This document shows, piece by piece, positions 53,778 to 64,000 of a stretch of 64,000 nucleotides of DNA. A program made the position numbers and the translations under genes. Positions within the stretch are counted from its first letter, which is position 1. The number at the start of each line of letters is the position of its first letter. A model generated the notes under the pieces. It worked only from the letters and a program-made list of their open reading frames with translations. It was not told the DNA's origin and made no database searches. The DNA is from Diaporthe sp. PMI_573 (Eukaryota > Ascomycota > Sordariomycetes > Diaporthales > Diaporthaceae): NCBI GenBank assembly GCA_021399435.1, contig JAJTUP010000003.1, positions 1,116,001 through 1,180,000 on the forward strand, in the 5' to 3' direction.

Positions 53778-55065
53778 TATTTCTGTGGTTCCTTATTAAT
53801 TTCTTTTCTTTTTAAGAAGTGAGTATGTGAGAGATAGGGAGAGCTTGTTTGTTTGCTTGTTTGTTGGTTGGTTCGAGAGTCGTGGGAAGCCTTGAAGGAC
53901 CAGTGTCCAGGAAACGAAATCCTGAAGGATTGGCGGAGTGGTGGGCATTATGGGGTATCTTAGATCGCCATATCCGTCATATTCGAATCTAGGCACAAAG
54001 CCATATCTGCTCGAGGGCTGACGGGCCGAGACATGCAGTGGGCAAGAGAACGCTTCCAAAGCAGGTTGTTTTGTGGGGCCTCAGCGGCTTGAATCGGTCG
54101 TCCATGGGCCCTCGAAACCCAGTCTGTATCGTATCCTCCCTATCACAGCAGTTTTGTGAGGAAATGAGGTGCATTTCCTGTCTTGGGGGCGGAAGGCTGT
54201 CGGGGACAGTGGCCTGGCCCGGCCGTTTCAATCGCGTGGCAGATGCAGAAAGTCGATGCGGCCGGCCTTGGACCGGCCGTCTCTTGCTGACCGCCGACCA
54301 GCATCCGGCTATACAATCTTTCAGTCAATTTCCAATCAATTGACTGAAAGTAACAAGCAGGTGTGTCGAAGGTAGTACGTCAGCTTTTGTTGTGCTTACT
54401 CACTGGTGCAACACACTATCATGTCGACGACGGTGATTTCTCGTCAAGGAGCCACTCGATCTAGTCTCTACTAGTAATCATAGCACCTGATGTGCCTAGT
54501 CCTTAGTGCATCTACGTCTAGTCAGATAGAACTTTCGAATTACAACAAGTTGATTTACGAAGTCCTCAAGGTCCCGAACGGTTGTAGTTGTTTCGTCTTT
54601 CTACTGTCTTTTGAGAAGCATCAAATGCAAATGTATTAACTATTAGTGCAAGCAGACTTCCCTATGACGAGATGCTGCGGCCGCTATGAATTAAGTGACT
54701 GGGTATCATATCTTTTAGACATTAATCTTCGTACATGGCTTGCATCGCAAATAACCACAGACCAGCACAGTGAGTCTGGATGACTGACTGCAAAGTCTGC
54801 CTGGTGATTGCTGTATCGCCATGACTGCAATGAATAGAGCCAGCACCGGGACTCTTATCCTCACCCCACCAAAGTATCCCATGCTGCAAGCGGTCCTCCG
54901 TTGAGACCATGTACTCCATTCTCATGTTGCGCGTCATTAAAGTTCCGTGAGGGCGTGTATCGTCTGAGTGCCGTCTCCATCCTGAAATCGGTCTCCTCCG
55001 CAAGAGTTGCAATTATCGTCGTGCCCTCTAGAACCGCGCGCCCCCCGAGCCCGCTCCAATGGAAT
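53778..55065. other. intergenic region, partly AT-rich, with a hairpin
   Basis: 1.3 kb with no supported gene. It contains a perfect 13-bp inverted repeat (54318-54350) and an AT-rich section at about 54360-54730. Open frames here lack motifs. Confidence 0.55.
54318..54350. repeat. perfect 13-bp inverted repeat with 7-nt loop
   Basis: CTTTCAGTCAATT (54318-54330), spacer TCCAATC, then the exact reverse complement AATTGACTGAAAG (54338-54350). The pairing does not extend further out. Confidence 0.9.
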
Positions 55066-55954
55066 TCATAAATCTCCCGTGTCTGTGCTTCTGGAATAGA
55101 ACGACGACGAGGATGTGGACTGGGAGAAGGTAGAAGCCTGTGACTGTCGCTTCGACTGGAACAAAGAAGACGTCCGCTCCTTCCATGAAGAGGACCTCCG
55201 TTCCTCGTGTGACTGTTTGGTCGGCGACGCACAAATGCCATCGGAGGGCTGGCTCTGCCGCCTGAAAGACCTCCAGCGCTGTAACCGGGATGGCGTGGTC
55301 GGCGAGTCAGGAGGCGGTAACTGTTGCTCCGAGACGGTCTTTCCGAAGTCTAGCGACTGACGCAGCTGCAGCCGCTTGATCGGGCTGAAGAGAAGCCTCG
55401 CGGACTTTCGTCGCTGCACAGACGGCGAGCCGCCCTTCGCGGCTGCTAGTCCTCCCTCCGCCAAAGTCCCGCGCAGCAGCCACCGGAAGTCGACGTGGCC
55501 AGTCGGCCAACATTTCGAGGTTGATGTCACCTTTCGGATGAATGCGCCGCCGTTTGCATCCTCGAGGCACGATTGTAGGATGACCACGAGGTCCAAGTTT
55601 CCAAGTCTGCAAAGGTTGTTTATCAGCATCAGGTGTACCTCAGCGGTCAAAGTCAGCGAGGGAAGGAACAACGAACGTAATGCGCTTCCCAGGTGGGCAT
55701 TGTACCAGAAGCTCAAAGGTCTCGCCGCAGACGATGGTGGTCCATGTGAGCTCGTCCGAAGACCCCCCGTCGACCACCCAGTACCCGTGTATGGTATTTT
55801 CCGAGAATGCAACTTCCAAAAAGAGAGCCACATCGCAGGACTCGATTTGACGCTCGTTTGGATTGCACCGCACCCGCTGCAGCTTTTCAAGGTGGTCACA
55901 GTGTCTCTGTGTGCCTGTGCGAGATACAATGGGGCGCAGAAAACATTCCCACAT
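55066..55954 (-). CDS. uncharacterised two-exon protein, Ser/Arg-rich tail
   Basis: Exons 55677-55954 and 55066-55606, 272 aa, joined across a 70-nt intron (donor GTTCGT, acceptor TTTGCAG). The N-terminal 130 residues look globular: MWECFLRPIVSRTGTQRH, VALFLEVAFSENTIHGYWVV, SSDELTWTTIVCGETFELLV, then ITLGNLDLVVILQSCLED across the splice. The C-terminal half is basic and Ser-rich (RRKSARLLFSPIKRLQLRQS, RLQRWRSFRRQSQPS), with several RxxS sites suited to basophilic kinases. Intron placement is supported because it converts two partial frames into one continuous hydrophobic strand pattern. An in-frame stop lies just upstream of the chosen ATG. No family is recognised. Confidence 0.65.
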
Positions 55955-57694
55955 CTGGTTGAGGACTCAAGAGACCGGCAGCCCCCATGCTGTCGGCCGT
56001 CTGAGCCATTTTTCTCGAGTGGAATAGTTTCATGGGATGAGATCTTTTGACTTGAGAGTAGTAGAAAGATAGAGGCGAAGACTAGATGTGTCTGGGTTGG
56101 CAGATTAGGTTGGCAACGCCTGAAATGGTAAAAGCTCGGGTTTTGCAGATACGAAACTGAGACTGGACGACTCCGCATTTTTGATAAGATGAATGAGATC
56201 TGTGGTGTGTTCTGTTGGAACTCATATCAGAGGCGACAAGAGTGAATCAAACAAGATTAACATGATGGCGGTGAACTGTTGACAGGAATCAATCAGCCGC
56301 GGTGCACTGGCCCATTCACTAGGAAAGCACTGTCCGCCCTAGTCACTCCACATAAGTGAGCCAACCCTCCACAGTGGCCACCAGTCATATGACTACCGGA
56401 ACTTGTTTGATGAAATACTCAAGTACCTGTAGTCCCAGGCTCTAGTGCAGCACCAGTCACTGTATAGTCATTTCTTGGCCCCGTATCAAGGCAGTGTGCC
56501 AAAGGGATAGCTTAAATTCTTTTCTTCTTTTTTTTTTTTCTTGCCCTGACTCGACCACTGCCATATGCCAATACACCCGAGAAAGCCCGGCCTTGGCAAG
56601 CAAATCCACTGTATTGAAAATAAAAGTAAAGTGGCAGGACCAAATTCTCAAACTGTGATAACGTCATACAACTTGCATCCCATCCTTCATGTGGCCACCA
56701 GCCTGTTCAAAGTCAACTATGGTGAGTAGATACCTAAGTATGGCAAGTCACTCAGGTCACGCTGCCAAGACATGGATGTTGACTGGGATTGCTGTTGGGA
56801 CTCAGCAAAAGTCACGGGCACAAAGTGAAAGGCATCACCATGGTCAATCATGGATGAAATGATGCGGCAACAGACCACAAATTACAGATGACACTTTGAG
56901 GGTCCTTCACTTTTGTAAGAGCAAGGTGGTAACTCCCAGGCCGTTGATATTCAGTACTGTGCCAAATGCCCAATAAAGCATAAGAGGACAAGAGTGTCTA
57001 TCATAGGCCGGATCTTGAAAACATGTGAAGGCTGATGTCAGGCCAAAGTCAGAGAAACCTCTCGGCTGCACATTCCCATCCTCCCAAGCACCACCCCAAA
57101 TGTATGCACAATTTACAATTTGTACCTACCTCTAGAAACAGGCAGTTCAAGCCGAGAGTGTTCCCCGGGCACAATCAGAACCAACGGGCAGCGACCCCTT
57201 ATGCGGCCATGGCAAACCCAGGGTGCAAGGATCATTTGAACGGAGCGAGGCCAGAAGTTGTGGTCGGTGTCAAGGAATGAAAGCCATGCCCTCGCCGTGC
57301 GGTGAGGAGTCTCGGAAGGCTGCAGTCGCACAGAGATAGACTGACTCACCCATCAATCTCGCGGAGCACAGCAGCTTGGCCCTTGTGCATGCCCGAGGAG
57401 GGGGGTGTCACGAAACATGGGGGAAAAGAAAGAACACGAGAGGGACGGGTCGGCGGTGGGGGGAGGGGGCTCAAGGTGACAGGCTGATGCCGCGAAACAT
57501 TCAAGGGGCTTGCCTCGGTTGATTTCGATCCAAGATGTGCTGTGCACCATCCTCTCTCACTTCATGTCATGAGAACGTACGTCCATGTGCTACAAAGACA
57601 ACAACTCGAGGGCTCACATAGGTAATTGACATGGTACATTCTTGGTTCTCCGGCGTAAGAGAGCTAGTCCTGCAGTTTTGCTAGCGGCAGATTG
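55955..57694. other. intergenic region
   Basis: 1.7 kb between two minus-strand genes. It includes a T-rich run at about 56518-56541 and a near-duplicate TTGCTAGCGGC at 57678-57688 and 57693-57703, the second overlapping the stop of the next gene. No gene recognised. Confidence 0.55.
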
Positions 57695-59909
57695 CTAGCG
57701 GCGTTTTTTGCTTCGATCTCGCCTGTTCTTCCTCGATCGCAGGATGGAGCGCCTCGCTATGGAGCTCTTGATATAGTCAAGGATGGGTTCCCTCATCAAC
57801 ACAAGAACCGTTGCGAAACTCATTGGTGCAGCAATCATCCAGCTACCCAATCTCGTCAGCCTTGTTGAGCACTTCCAGACTTATAGCATCCCGGGACTTA
57901 CAAGAATGTGATACCACGGTCCAGATCGTTAAAGGGTTCGAAGTTTTGCTATAGAATCCAGAGTCAGCGGTCAGGAGCCCGATCGTGGCGTTTGGAATAG
58001 ACAGGCACGTACCCCAAAGTATCCCGTGAGGAAGGTGAGTGGAAGGAAGAAAATTGTGGCGAGTGTCAACTGTTTCATGGTTACGTTCTGGAATGCGGCA
58101 ATGGTGTTGAAAATCAAGTTGATAAGCCCATCTGCCTGAGCCTTGATAGCGTTCAGTGATTCTTGGATCAGCACGCAGTGATCCAGTACGTCCCCGAGAT
58201 AGGTATATGTCATTGGGGTGATGATGACACCCTTTGAACTGTCTTGGAGGTGAAGTGTAGCGGATTCTACACGAGTGTCAGTTGAATTACTAAAAGACAG
58301 AAGACAGCCTCTAAATGTTGCGTGGCACATGGGCCAGATGATTGGAATGCATCGGATCCGCTGCCTCACAGCTCTAGCGACAGATGGAGGAGCCATGACG
58401 AGGGGGTACCTTACCTTGACTCATCACCGTTTTGTGGTCGCGCAGTGCGTTAATCAGGTTGACGACTGGGTTTATGAAACTCAAAATCTTGTTGAGCTCA
58501 GTTATGATAATGTACAGCTTTTTCGTGTGAGTGATGTCGGGGCGTGTTAGGATGTCCAATTCGAGGTCTCCAATAACGTCGCCGTATGTGGTAGCAACGG
58601 GGATTGCAAGGTCGATGACGGCGTCTATAATGGCTTGTCCGACCATCGATGCATCACATGATTGCCTGAGGATGGTATCTCGTGTATACAGACGTGTGAG
58701 GATGGGCTTTTGTACGATGTCTGCCGAAAGCTCAAAAAAAGAGATGACAGTATTGTCGTTAGTGATAAACATTGACACCTGCTCAGCGATCACGGCCAGG
58801 TCGAGAGCAGACAAAGCAGCATGCTTCTCCATGAACTCGACCCTTGCCTCGTTGGGTCCAGAGTTGTACCGTTGGACCGTTCTCTCAAGTGTTGCTCCTG
58901 ACGCCGTGGAAAGGTCAGTGTCGTATGACTGGAGCTGGAACCTGGAGGTCTCAGCGCCATGCTCGAGCGACTTCTCGGGCGTGGGTCGCCTTTGCTGCTT
59001 GGTCCTCCCCATCATGCTCCTGACCCTTGACGAGATGCCTTTCGCGAAGCCGGAGCCCTTCTTACTCCTGCGACCCTTCCCACTATTACGGCTCACGACT
59101 TCCAAGTCCGAGTCCGAGTCGCTGCTCGAGTCCTCATGCGACACGCGCACAAGCTTTATCATTGTGAAGACGATAAAGGCATGGTTTGCGTACCTATGTT
59201 GGTGAGCTCAGCGAACACGCACACCGGAGATCATTCATCCTACTTACCAATCTGTTTTTGTCCTGTTTTTCGTATTCAACAAATCCTCGATGGACAATTT
59301 GTGCAGCTGTTTGTGCTTGCCCAGGGTCGAGACCACGTCCCAGCTGAGGCCGTTGATATTGATCCACCGGCACTTTGCCCACCTCGGCTGTGAGTCCTTC
59401 AGGAAAGGCTCGAGGCCGTCATTATCGAGCCTCGTGACGTGGATATTGTCTTGCGAAAAGTCAACGACGGTTATTTCGCAGGCGGCCGAAAGCTTGGCTA
59501 GCGATGCGCGTCCTCCATCTGTTTTGAATGGATCCAAGCCTGGCTCTGCACCAGGATGCCAGCCTTTCTCGTGCTCGAACTCGCTGAAGTCGTCGATGCT
59601 CTTGAACGTGTTTGCTCGGGTAAATCGCCGACGAATCGGGGATCGAGGGGATCGAGGAGAGTGAGGCAAGTCTGCGCTTGGTCTCGTGGCGGACCGAGAG
59701 GAGGTGGTCGGCTGACGGACGAGACCAGTGTTGGAATCAGCTTCTACTTCGTAGTGAACTCGTGCCGGCCGGGAGGGGGTCTCTTGGGCGGGCGCTCCGG
59801 AAGGCTCTGAGACTGATGTGTTTAAGGGTGGCAACGGAGCTGCGAAGTCTCGCGCCGTGACGCCGGGCTGCGGCTGCGGCTGCGGCTGCGGCTGTTGTTC
59901 TTGCGACAT
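57695..59909 (-). CDS. CorA-type divalent metal (Mg2+) transporter, fungal CorA-like
   Basis: Five exons on the minus strand: 59248-59909, 58415-59193, 58013-58266, 57902-57948 and 57695-57842, 629 aa. The N-terminus is disordered (QPQPQPQPQP from a CTGCGG hexamer repeat). Residues about 140-500 form the cytosolic alpha/beta and long-helix CorA funnel. Two membrane helices lie near 545-565 (TLATIFFLPLTFLTGYFG) and 582-603 (FFWMIAAPMSFATVLVLM). The loop after the first helix, created by splicing intron 3, reads GYFGQNF, where classical CorA has GMN; a GQN variant is usual in a subgroup of fungal CorA-like proteins. The C-terminus is strongly basic, as in CorA (RSRKNRRDRSKKRR). The protein should form a pentameric channel for Mg2+ or related ions at the plasma or another membrane. 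Confidence 0.88.
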
Positions 59910-62180
59910 GCTGCCGTGTCCGTCCGCGACAGTACGGCCAGGGTTGCTGCTCGCCGGGATAAGCTAATGGGCGCCTGGAAACCAAGCCTGGAAGCTCTTG
60001 CAAATGCTTGCGCGCAACGATCTGGGGCTCGTGGGCAAGGAGTTTCGAGAGTGCCGGAGCTTTCCATCAAGCACAGGAGTAATGGGAAATAAGGTGGCAG
60101 TTGGTAGGAGGAGCAGGGATCCACGAATCTGCAGGGTCCCCAAACTCGAAAATCCTAAATTAACCCCAATCCAATTCAGCCCCCTGGTCTAACAGCAGCG
60201 GAGACTCTCGTATAGGTGGGCCAGGTACCAACGGGAGGTTCCATTGCTGCGAGATTTGCCAGATTCTGGTGCTGAGGCGGTCGATGCAGGTGCATGTGTG
60301 TATGTTGTGCCGTCCGGGTCGTCAGTGGAGGTGGGTGATGCATGTGCATGTGGTGGACCCCGGGAGATAGATGCACTGTGGGAAAAGCTTCGCCTGAGCC
60401 AAGGGTCCCCCTTAGTCATCAACTGCAGAGACGCGATGAACGACGTTGAATTAAAGGTTGCCCAGCCACTCCTTGTCCTGTGGACTTCGGTTCAGACATC
60501 CCGACTTGGCGTTCAATGTGGACTCTGCCAGCCCAGCAGAAGCAAACTCACCTCTGCATGCCCCAGCCTGCCCCTCAATCAATCACCAGAGGCAGGCTTA
60601 CTCCGCCATGAGCCATCGGGCCGAGATCTTCTGGGTGCGTCTGCCACGCCGACATCACTCGCAATATTGAGCTGCCAAGCGGTGGGACAACTCGGAATTG
60701 ACAGGTTCCTGTCCCAGCCTCTGGGGACCATCTGCCCAATCAAATGTGCACGGGGCCGAGATATTGCCAATCGTCCTGCTTCAACAGAGCAAGGAATAAG
60801 CGAAAGACGCCCTTCCAAATACCAAGACCGTCCATTCTTGTAAGGGAACTTGTCTGCTCGGTATGATTCCGCTTGTGCGGAAGCTCTGACGCATGCGTGG
60901 CGGAAATCCGAACGCCCTCCGCAAAAAACATCTCTCGTTGCGTCCCACGATATCTTGTCGACGCAGCCACTGACCTCGTGTTCCCTCGTAGCCATGGAGA
61001 AATCGTGCTTATTTACCGCATCTAGGGCCAGCCTCATTCTTAGCCGGAACGGACCAACAAATAAGCCTTTGTGCCGAGAATGACCCATCACATATCACAA
61101 GCCGGCCTCGTGGAGTTCACGGGTGGATCTTATCCGTGCCAAGGTGGCAGGAGAAGCCTCCCACAGCTGCTCGGCTAGAGTACCCATGACCTTGGCCCGC
61201 ATTGTCGTTGCCAGATGTCACTGTCTCACCCGAATCCTTTCTGCTGACCAGGATCGGGAGGCTCGACGTCGCGTCCCGCCTGCTAAGCTCTTCCGAAATG
61301 CATGTCTCATCCGGACGCCTCAACAGTCGCAGGGGCCAGCCTCAACGGACGGTGGATCTATCACGATAGCATCCCCTCCAATATCGTCATGGACGATGGA
61401 TGAGCGGATGAGGAGAGTAAACGGGCTGGGCGATCTGCTCGGACTCCGGGCACGGGGCGCACCCATCACCAGAACACCAGCGTTCGAGGCGGTGAGGAAT
61501 CCATTGGCGGGCCGAAGCGAGGATGACGGTTGGTACTTCTCAGTCACCCGGTTCCTGCCTGTCTAGTGGCCCGGTGCGAACTGACGGGCCACGGCCTGCG
61601 GACTGCACCCGCTCGTCCACCACCGACAGCGGGCAGGGGTCGAGGGGCAATGAGTGAATGCAAAGTGGCTTCCCGCCGCGGCCCGTCACGCGTCATCCGC
61701 CTCCTGGCCCACGCATGCTCGCCAGCGCCCGCCAGCGCCGAGCTTGGTGACAGAACGATCGCAGTACGGCCGAGACAGCGCTCTCGGCTGAGGTGACTCC
61801 CTCAACCCCAAAGGCAGCAAATAGTCCGTGGATCTATCACAGCCCAAGGACCCTTCTGAGATCCCGCCTCATCATGACAGGCGCCGTGACGCTACCATGT
61901 CTTTGCCTGGCCCCCGCCGGGTGTGAGTTGCTGCTCCCGTCAATATGACTCTGGCCTAGTAGGGCTGGGGCGGGCTCGCCTTATTTATAGCCGAGCGATC
62001 AACTCCCACCTGGCGCTCGATCAAACCGAGACACTCGCTTCCTAAGCGACAACCCTTCTACTGCTTCCTGCTCATCAGAGCCTCTTCATAAATTCCTGCT
62101 GTCCTCGGCACCCCCCTCCGGGAGTGACACAGGCGTGGCACCCTGCAGCTCAAAGAGCCTCCTTCCTTGTGCTTGTGATC
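59910..62180. other. intergenic region, divergent promoters
   Basis: 2.3 kb between the CorA-like gene and the membrane protein gene. Open frames of up to 199 aa (60244-60843 plus) lack motifs and splice logic. The last 200 bases look like a promoter and leader (TTATTTATAG near 61980). No RNA gene or repeat recognised. Confidence 0.55.
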
Positions 62181-63440
62181 ATGACGACGGCTGCGACTCA
62201 CACAAGCGCTCCCAAGGCCCTCGCTGCCTGCTGGCAGAGACTCCACCTGCTCCTTGGTTTCCAAAAGAGCTATAACTTTGTTCTCTGGTGCTTTCTTGCC
62301 CCCGGCCTGCTCGGCTTCACCCTGAGTCGAGCTCCGTATCTCGACTACTATGGCGTGTTTTGCAAACGGAAGTCACTGAAGCCAAGTCTCCACGCCGCAC
62401 CGGGGGAGTGCTACTTCTTCCTCAACGGCGGGCGAGAGCAGATCGGTATGATGCTGCACCTCTACGGCATCATACCATGCTGCTTGCTCTTGTTCTTCCA
62501 GTTCGTGCCGGTCATCCGACAAAAAGCAGTCTTGTTTCACCGGATCAACGGATATATCGTGATATTCCTGATGGCGGTTGCTGTGGTGGGCGGGTTGATG
62601 GCGACGAGCAATTCATTCGGGGGAGATGTGGCATTCCAGGTAGCAAACGTGCTGCTCGGCGCGTCAGTAACCATATGCCTCGCAATGGCTATGATCAGTA
62701 TTAAGAGGCTGCGGATCGATCAGCACCGAGCGTGGATGTTAAGATGCTGGGTCTTGGTAAGGTCGCCGGTTGTTATCACCCTCGCTCAATATGCGCCATC
62801 CGAGCATGGCCACAACACAGCCTTGACTGACAAAACCTATAGGCCTCAAGCATAATCACAATGCGCCTCATCCAGAACATTGCCTGCCGCACACTCAGCG
62901 GCCAAGGGTACACCGCCATACGCCCGTGTGCCCAGATCAACAGCGACGGCGTCCTGCCGCAGTCCGTGATCGAGCGCGCCTGGCCAGAGTGCGCGGCCTA
63001 TTTCACAGGGGCACAGCCCGACCAGCAGGTCCTCGTCAGGGCCGATTACTACGGCCTCCCGATCGAGATCAACGTCGCCCTGTCCATCGCCAGCGGGGCG
63101 TCGGCCTTCGTCGCGCTGTTCCTGCACGCCATGGGCGTAGAAGTATATGTAAGCACGCACAAAACCACCTCTCAGCACAAAGAAACCCCAGCGGGCAAAG
63201 AGATGGCCATGTGAAGCTAACCTCCAACCCCAGCTCCAACTGACCCCAGCAGAGTCCGAACGTCTGCGCCAGGTCTCCTACCGCAAGCAGTCGGCACGAG
63301 GCCCGAAACACTCCTCGCTCTCCGGCTTGGCGGTTGACGGTTCCAAGGGGTCTGGCGAGTTGCCTCACGGTGATTGCAAAGGAGAAACAGGCAGGGACTT
63401 CGCCTCGGAGAGCTCCTTCGAGGCAGGGTCGCGAGAATGA
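62181..63440 (+). CDS. multi-pass membrane protein, DUF2306-like
   Basis: Three exons: 62181-62756, 62843-63148 and 63234-63440, 362 aa. At least five hydrophobic spans are visible (SYNFVLWCFLAPGLLGFTL, MMLHLYGIIPCCLLLFFQFV, INGYIVIFLMAVAVVGGLMA, VLLGASVTICLAMAMISI, and INVALSIASGASAFVALFLH). The segment FHRINGYIVIF and the later RIDQHRAWMLRCWVLASSII carry the conserved His/Arg pattern of DUF2306-type membrane proteins, a family of unknown function. The C-terminal 70 residues are a soluble Ser-rich tail. Joins are in phase 0 at both introns. In-frame sequence upstream of 62181 has no ATG. Confidence 0.78.
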
Positions 63441-63789
63441 CTGGCGTTGCGGTGGCTCTTGCGGTTCTTGTCGCATGTACAAAACAAGATGCTGCACCAT
63501 GGTTCGGCTGATTTGACTGGGCCTCGGAGAGTGTTGAGAGTATGTAGAAAGCGATGGTGATTCAGGCAGATGAGACCAAGGAGTTCACCTGTTCAAATCC
63601 CAGACGTCCTTAGTTGTGAACCTTTCTCTCCAAAGTTTGCTCAAAGGCACACTGAAAGGTATGTTTAGGTGCTACTGAATCGACTAAAGGGACCACCGTC
63701 GTCCTTGGCGGAGTAGGAAACAAGAAGTCAGAGGCAATGGTATCTACAAGTCTTTGGGATCTCAATTTTCTTCCGCTCTTGGCCAGTGC
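63441..63789. other. convergent intergenic region
   Basis: About 350 bases between the stop of the membrane protein gene and the stop of the partial gene at the window edge. Nothing recognised. Confidence 0.55.
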
Positions 63790-64000
63790 TCACGATTCCA
63801 AAGTAAACAGATTCCCCGACTCCTGGCAAGGTCCAGCTACCAGTCTCCCGTTTCCAGGAATGAGGCAAGTATTGTTGCTTTCGCTGACCGGCGTCAAGGC
63901 AAAGCTCTCTCCCCCGGCAAAGGGATACAGTTGTCCCTGATTCGTCAAGCCGGACCCGTCAGCTCTTCCGCCGCAGGAGAACAAGGTGACTTGGTCCGAA
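63790..64000 (-). CDS. 3' end of a probably secreted protein (partial)
   Basis: Open from the window edge to a TGA at 63790-63792 on the minus strand; the last 69 residues are visible. They read DQVTLFSCGGRADGSG, then GQLYPFAGGESFALTPVSES, NNTCLIPGNGRLVAGPC and a short end. Evenly placed Cys, Gly and Asn with beta-strand periodicity suggest an extracellular beta-trefoil or beta-sandwich domain, such as the C-terminal part of a secreted fungal protein. The N-terminus and signal peptide lie outside the window, so neither family nor function can be stated. Confidence 0.55.
   Translation of the reverse strand, partial: SDQVTLFSCGGRADGSGLTNQGQLYPFAGGESFALTPVSESNNTCLIPGNGRLVAGPCQESGNLFTLES

Noticed and set aside
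60244..60843. 199-aa open frame on the plus strand
   Set aside because: No motif, no splice continuation; overlaps equally long meaningless frames on the other strand.
1..64000. CRISPR arrays, rRNA operons, bacterial promoters, prophage or viral genes
   Set aside because: None seen; gene structure throughout is that of a fungal nuclear genome.

Overview
The window is nuclear DNA of a filamentous ascomycete (Pezizomycotina, most likely Sordariomycetes). The basis is short introns (about 50-95 nt) with GT-AG ends and GCTAAC/GCTGAC-like branch points, GC-rich third positions, 0.3-5 kb intergenic spaces and orthologues of fungal housekeeping genes. No bacterial operons, viral genes or CRISPR arrays were seen. 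Exon joins were worked out by hand from splice signals, reading-phase agreement and recognisable protein motifs. They have no transcript support.

Layout. 1-1101: 3' part of a class III aminotransferase (-). 4229-6506: FHA/forkhead transcription factor (+). 8004-12122: CLU1 clustered-mitochondria protein (-). 13203-15614: unknown 803-aa nuclear-type protein (+). 15615-20629: 5 kb gene-poor stretch ending in a long pyrimidine-rich leader. 20630-22363: ferric reductase-like flavocytochrome (+). 24315-38202: compact cluster of six genes. 40173-41450: protein with a minisatellite-encoded tail (-). 42728-44617: tandem F-box-like protein (+). 46787-49286: ASE1/PRC1 spindle protein (+). 50473-52830: IRS4-type EH-domain protein (+). 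53451-53777: candidate small myristoylated protein (-). 55066-55954: two-exon unknown protein (-). 57695-59909: CorA-type metal transporter (-). 62181-63440: multi-pass membrane protein (+). 63790-64000: 3' end of a probably secreted protein (-).

The most interesting region is 24.3-38.2 kb. Six genes alternate strands: MFS sugar porter (+), seven-bladed-propeller lactonase (-), aldo-keto reductase (+), FAD/NADPH monooxygenase with an extra N-terminal domain (-), Zn2Cys6 regulator (+) and Gfo/Idh/MocA sugar-type dehydrogenase (-). A transporter, dehydrogenase, lactonase, reductase and pathway-type regulator together suggest a sugar or polyol catabolic cluster. The substrate cannot be read from the sequence. 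Repeated GTCCG sites, including two CCGATCGG palindromes two helical turns apart in the lactonase/reductase divergent promoter, occur in every promoter region of the cluster and are candidate binding sites for its own regulator. The cluster also has unusual gene structures: two GC-AG introns and an 8-nt microexon carrying the catalytic tyrosine of the reductase.

The rest of the window is mainly conserved cell biology: cell-cycle transcription (forkhead), anaphase spindle (ASE1), mitochondrial distribution (CLU1), phosphoinositide/autophagy-linked signalling (IRS4), and iron and magnesium transport.
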